Shown here piece after piece: positions 59,090 to 64,000 of a DNA stretch of 64,000 nt. The position numbers were made by a program, and so were the translations under genes. The stretch comes from Coniella vitis (lineage: Eukaryota; Ascomycota; Sordariomycetes; Diaporthales; Schizoparmaceae). A model generated the notes under the pieces. It saw only the letters and a list, made by a program, of their open reading frames with translations. It was not told where the DNA came from and did not search any database. Within the stretch, counting starts at the first letter, position 1. Each line of letters opens with the position of its first letter. The stretch covers positions 496,001 to 560,000 of the forward strand of contig WUJK01000009.1 of NCBI GenBank assembly GCA_011317545.1, written 5' to 3'.

Positions 59090-60862
59090 CCAGAGTGATC
59101 TATCTGGAAAGGGGCAGCTGATGGAGTATGAAAAGGAAAGGAATAGTCATGGGGGAGAGGCCATGGGGAGGATGAAAGGGACTGTATGTGCAATTGTGGA
59201 TGCTGTAAATAGGGTTGTGCCTCTGGAATGCATATTCATTGTTTCCAAGGGGGGGCAAAAGACGACCCTTGATTTTAACAAGTCGTTCGATTTGAACAAA
59301 AGGAATTGAGGTGATGTATTGTTATCTTTCAATAAGGCGAAGCAAGAATTTGTTCTGGGTTGCCGTCTGATTCTTGGACGGGTTTATTGAACGAGTCCAA
59401 AGAGGACAACGCTACAGGGTAGACGTTGGCTTTAGTAGCAGAATACCCAAAGACAGTACGGAAATGCCCGAAACCACTATTAAGAGTTTACTTGAATTGA
59501 TGCTACCAAAAAGCAATAGCAAATAGACTAGCAAGACAGCATAAATAACAAAAACGTACAACACCGGGTATTCGCTAATGGTCACCCACTTAACTACTAA
59601 TCCGGCCCTTAGTGGCTTATTTAGGGGAGAGCGGACGGGATCCCAAGTTTTCCACTAGGTATGGTCGTACGTGACAGATCCTTATTTTATCTTAATTATA
59701 TATCCATATTGCTAGCCATAACGCTGTGAGCTTGGTAGAATGGGGGACGCCTCGACGTAGGTACTTGGTGACATTGAGGCCCATCCAGTTGCCCAAAACG
59801 GTAATCCTCAGCCTCGTCTACTTGGCGCGGCTGCGCCCAAGGCAATGTTTCAGTTTAAGTACGAGCCGTGATCATGACAGAACTTTCTGCATGTTGGCTC
59901 ATTTTTCTGCCTCGTATTGATTCAACAAGCATAGCCACCAGGGATGCTCACCGCAGGAGGCTCACCAACAACGGAGGGTGAGCAGATTGATTGACCAGAG
60001 AGGGTAGCTCCCAGTGGTATTTGTAAGTAAACAAGTGAAGTCTGGATAATTCCGAACGCTGTTCCCAATACAGCAGTAAACTGAGTCTGAACATAACGCT
60101 CTGGTCATTGAGTTTTGTCTTGAGTCTCTAAGCTTGATATTTCCTTGAGCGCTTGAAAAGCTGTGTGATCTAGCATCGTCTTGTCATTCACAGGTTGGCT
60201 ACCACATCTCTTCACGAGTATAACAAAGGTTTTCTATCCTAGTCTACAGAGGCAAAGGGTGTAAATACAAGACACCACGGGGAAAATTCGCTTTAGAAAT
60301 ATTCTATGAGTGTAATGTTAGTAGATCAGCCACCTAAGGTGACTGAGTCTAATTGCAGTCTGTCTTACAGCAAGATAGGAGGGTGTCAGTGCAATAACAT
60401 GAGATACTTCATAACTCAAGGCATAGGCAAGTCTTGGAAGTTGTGTGAAGCATAACATGCGATGAAAGGGGCCAAGTACTAAGTCAGCCATATTAAGACC
60501 CTGCCTCCTCCTCAGTTGCACCCTTTACTCGACAATGATTCCATCGCAATGCGAGAACCTCCAGCTTCACGGCACATGTACCAGAATGCAAGAGGGAAGC
60601 GATGGCAGCTTCTGAAGTGGTTCGTCACCCTAGACGAGTGTCCTTCAAATTTTCTCACTCTACAAAGCTTGTAGCTCTTTCATTCTCTCCTTAGCTTGCC
60701 ATACGTGTTATCTTCTGAGACAGTCACCCCAAACAACACGCAACCGGCTTTTGTTCTTTTGCGAGCAAAACGCTTCACATCTCGTCATCGGCCGCACAAC
60801 CACGGTCAATACATTCGTCTTTTCAAACCCCAACGCTACTCCATAACCTTCCAATTGTCAAC
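59090..60862. other. intergenic, no gene seen
   Basis: AT-richer sequence with short frames on both strands. The final 170 bp before the next ATG are CT/CA-rich, like a leader. Confidence 0.5.
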
Positions 60863-61714
60863 ATGCCTGAGGAGAGCAAACCCATCACTGGCGTCGCTGC
60901 CCTCAGCGCTCGCGAGTCCGAGATTCTGACCAAGGCTTGGATATGCCTCAAGAGCGGCCCCCCCGAGGTGAGTTGATGTGCCGTGTCCTTCCCATCTTCA
61001 CCTTCCCTCGCTGAGCCGTCGCGCCTGCTTTGTTATGAAGCGGTATCGATGCCGTTATTGGAAGACCACCATCATTTGCTTCCTTCCACGTTGGCCTTTC
61101 TCAGATACATCGGCGCTGTGACTGCTCAGCCCAGGAGCTGCCAGCTACCGATGACGCGTCGTCACAAGACGTCACATTCCGTGTTGACAGTCAACGATGC
61201 GCAATCGCATTCTGATTCCATTTCCAACCCAGTGCCCGCCTCCCCAAGGATACACTCTGCCGTGATGTCACGTGGATATGGAACCTCACGTGACCTTTCG
61301 CCTACCTCCATCATTCCAACTGACGTGGCCCACCGAACTTAGATTGACTACGAGAAGCTGGCCAGCGAGTGCGGCATGACCAACCCCCGTTCTGCCACCA
61401 ATGCTTGGGGCACCATCAAGAAGAAGATGGGTTGGGCGGGCGCCGCTGCCACCGCGGTCGGTGCTGCCAAGTCTGCCGCCGGCAAGCGCAAGAAGGCTGA
61501 TAGCGCCGCCTCCATCACCAAGAAGGAAGATGGAGACAGTGATGAAGAGAAGAAGGGCGGGATCAAAGACGAAGGCATCGATCTCGGTCCCAGCCCATCC
61601 AAGAAGCTCCGCAAGGGAGGTCGTACTCGCAAGACAGCCAACATGGACCCCCAGGCGGCTGCTGAGCACGAGATCGAGAAGCTGAGGCAGGCCAAGATCA
61701 AGAAGGAAGAATAG
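60863..61714 (+). CDS. small basic nuclear protein with Myb-like domain
   Basis: Exon 1 is 60863-60967, a 375-bp intron spans 60968-61342 (GTGAGT..CTTAG), and exon 2 is 61343-61714, giving 158 residues. Residues 17-65 (ALSARESEILTKAWICLKSG, IDYEKLASECGMTN, SATNAWGTIKKKMGW) resemble the short Myb/SANT-like helix bundle common in ascomycete proteins. The rest is Lys/Ala-rich with acidic patches (KKEDGDSDEEKKGG), a basic SKKLRKGGRTRK stretch and a charged C-terminal helix, so chromatin binding in the nucleus is likely but inferred. The intron is several times longer than all others in the window and carries regulatory-looking motifs. Confidence 0.8.
60968..61342 (+). promoter_or_regulatory. long intron with paired CACGTG and ACGTCA motifs
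   Basis: Inside the intron lie two CACGTG palindromes (61269-61274 and 61287-61292, 18 bp apart), GACGTCAC at 61168-61175 and TGACGTGG at 61320. CACGTG is bound by bHLH factors and ACGTCA by bZIP factors. Function as an enhancer is inference. Confidence 0.4.
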
Positions 61715-64000
61715 ATGGAGCGCTAGGACACTATGGGCCCAAAACATGGTTCTTGTTCAAGCAAAAGCTCTGTGCTGAGCGTGTGAGTTCTGTAACGCGG
61801 CCCCGCTTGATTTCTTGGGCTATGCTGACAGTTGTTAGGTGGTCGCGGCTTTTGATATGGAGACGAATCTATGGCCTTGCACGATTTGGCTCGTGTGAGA
61901 TGGGCTGTGGACTTTCTTTTTGCATCATAGCAGGGGTTGATGTCTATTTCTGGCACATGAGGATAGCGGTCCATAAAGTATGGCCATGATATACGCGCCG
62001 TCTGCGTCAAAGGTTAATGCAGAAAGCCGATGTTGATTTCTCCGTCTTGGTCCCATCATACTGTGAAAATCATGAATTTCCCACAAAGAATAGTGACATG
62101 GCTCCGCTCACTGTTCAGATTTGGTAACCCGGAATGAAGTAAGGGAGAGTTATTCAACAACAGACAATCATTTCACTGTAAGTAAGAGTTTGTTATCAAC
62201 CTGACGGGCGTCGAAGACCTAGAATTTCGATGAATCCAACCAAGAACTGAAAATGTATGTATTTTGTGCGTTCATACTTGGAGTACATGATATAGGATGC
62301 TCTCCCAATGTAGCAATGATCATCTGGTGCACAAGGAAGTGAATTGGCGGCGCCAGGTTCGCCTTCAAGTACATCTGAATCCTATTTTCGTTGTGCGTTT
62401 CGAGTTTCTTTTTCGCCGGTCGTCGGGTTGAAGTCGGAAGAGGAATAAGAAGAACAGCCATTGAGATTTTGAATTGAAAAGTACCTTTTGCCAGTACTGC
62501 GCCCGTTATGCTTTGTGTCTTACCATTCATTGCCCTACAGCACCAACGACACATTCCTCACGAAAAGGTCTCAGGCCAGCTCTCGCATGGCATTTCCAGC
62601 CTTCGGAGGCTTTGGCAGCTCGCCAGACTTGTGTAAACCGACCCATTCTCTTGGTCTCCGTCCCCCCAAACTTGATCAAGGCGAAGCGTGCGACGTTACT
62701 CATCCGCAGTGGCAGCGCCCCCGCGTGCGAAGCCCAATGCGGTCTGGCACAAAGGGGGCGGGACAGGGCGCGGCAAGATAACGACGTCGATGCTGATTGG
62801 AGCGTGCTCTTTGACACCCTCAGGGCCTCGATAACGACAGGCCATTGTCGCGATGCGCACCACGAAAAGAAGACGTGGTCCCCAGAACGAGGCACAGGAC
62901 GTTCGAGGCCTCGGTCTGGTTGCGGTATGTGACTTGGGGATGCGGGTATCCAGCTGCTGCGGCGCGCGTATGGAAAAGGGGACATGTGTGTCTCAGCACA
63001 GGAGCATTGCGCCAGAAGAAACGCCATGCGCACATCCAAGGAGGACAAAATCTCAAAGGCTACGTCGTCCTTGATGAGGGGTCCTATCAAAGTCCCCACT
63101 TCCCCAGAATGCCAAGTTTCAATACCGTTGCGTCGTGGGGGCGGGCTCCACGCGGGCAGGCCCAACGCCCCCAGCCACGCGCGTCGTGCTACACGATATG
63201 TGCTCTCAGCCCTGCCAGGAGGCATGCTCAGCCAGCTGGGCTTGGCTCCTGCACGACAGAATGCACGCGCCAGAGATTTGACTGCCTGCCCTGCATGGTG
63301 TCAAGATGCTACATGAAGCCGAGTTTGGATCCGTCATTGCGCACGAGAACCGATGCGCAAGGCCCTCGAACTCGGTACTCTCGATGACTGGAAACGGCTA
63401 ATCAGACCGTCACATTTACCAGACAGACTCGATCTGCAATTCTTTGAAGGAGCCGTTATCAGTGACGATCACGGCATATCTCAGTAGCTGGGCCGCTAAA
63501 GCCAGCCTCAGATCGGATTCTGGAAGACTCGTGGGCCTCGTCCTGGATAATGTCTGACTGGGATAGGCTTCCTGCTTGCCATCGTGCTTGTTTCCCGGAT
63601 CGATCTGCCCCGCGTGTGGCCATCAGTGCCACGGATTGGCCAACTTTTGCTAACAACAAGTTGTAGGATTCTGCAGTCCAATGCCTTCCACCCCATTGGC
63701 ACCGATAAGCCCGGAAAAGGACCGGCCCATTACCACTGTGATGCTTCTGTCACTAGCTCAAGCAACGAAAAAGCCCATCTGCCGGTATTTCGTCAGGGAA
63801 GAACGGGTGACTGTCGGATGGTTTGCTTTGTTCCAAGCCGGCGCGGCTCGAAGGTTGCGTCGAGGGGCCGCTCGTGGTATACGACATGCCAAAGTTTTCC
63901 GAGCTTGCCAATGCCAACTCATGGGCATCGGCATCTCGGTCTACCAGCACTTGCAAAAGTAGTTGGTGCCGTTCCGTCAGTACCACCAGAGCACCCCCAG
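61715..64000. other. terminal region with no supported gene
   Basis: Several GC-rich frames overlap on both strands between 62470 and 63400 (the longest is 232 codons on the minus strand at 62527-63225). They shadow one another and show no domain, signal peptide or intron pattern. A diverged gene cannot be excluded. Confidence 0.4.

Noticed and set aside
58569..59309. 246-codon plus-strand frame across the end of the xylanase gene
   Set aside because: It is an out-of-frame shadow of the Thr-rich linker and CBM1 exon.
62527..63225. 232-codon minus-strand frame near the window end
   Set aside because: Overlapping plus-strand frames of similar length exist; no recognisable features, so not called as a gene.

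Overview
The window is nuclear DNA from a filamentous ascomycete fungus, most likely a Sordariomycete and possibly Hypocreales (a judgement from gene content and protein style, not a search). The evidence is short spliceosomal introns (about 58 to 160 bp, GT..AG, with CTAAC-type branch points), genes about 2 kb apart on both strands with no operon logic, a nuclear tRNA with an intron, GPI-anchored Ser/Thr-rich wall proteins, fungal carbohydrate-active enzymes (GH3, GH10 with CBM1, GH47, GH76), a fungal rhodopsin-type 7TM protein and an ankyrin-subtilisin protein.

Layout. 1-5 kb: 3' end of a partial gene, a PPxY/LURP-like gene and a seven-helix membrane protein with an apparent one-base frameshift. 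4.6-9.9 kb: gene-poor stretch leading into pyruvate decarboxylase. 12-16 kb: Rqt4/TRIP4-type zinc-finger protein and a GPI-anchored cupredoxin. 17-25 kb: SMYD-type MYND-SET protein, ankyrin-subtilisin protease, and a GPI-anchored serine-rich protein. 26.7 kb: tRNA-Val(CAC) with an 11-nt intron. 28-32 kb: CDP-diacylglycerol synthase and, divergently, the CTD-kinase cyclin Ctk2. 33-43.6 kb: GH3 beta-glucosidase, palmitoyl-protein thioesterase, rhodopsin-like receptor and GH47 alpha-mannosidase. 44-47 kb: a divergent pair of an APH-type kinase and an acyl-CoA dehydrogenase, together equal to the two halves of animal ACAD10/ACAD11. 48-54 kb: GH76 Dcw1-type wall enzyme and a 921-residue GPI protein built on minisatellites. 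57-62 kb: GH10-CBM1 xylanase and a small Myb-like basic nuclear protein. The last 2.3 kb show no recognisable gene.

Functional links. Most genes are unrelated housekeeping functions (fermentation, phospholipid synthesis, transcription elongation, ribosome quality control). Two themes recur: cell surface and wall (cupredoxin, two GPI proteins, GH76, GH47) and plant-polymer breakdown (GH10-CBM1, GH3). The APH/acyl-CoA dehydrogenase pair shares one 570-bp promoter and probably acts in one hydroxy-acid catabolic route. No biosynthetic gene cluster, transposon, virus or CRISPR was seen.

Multi-exon coordinates give the whole gene span; exon limits are in the evidence. All splice sites were read by eye from GT/AG, frame continuity and family fit.
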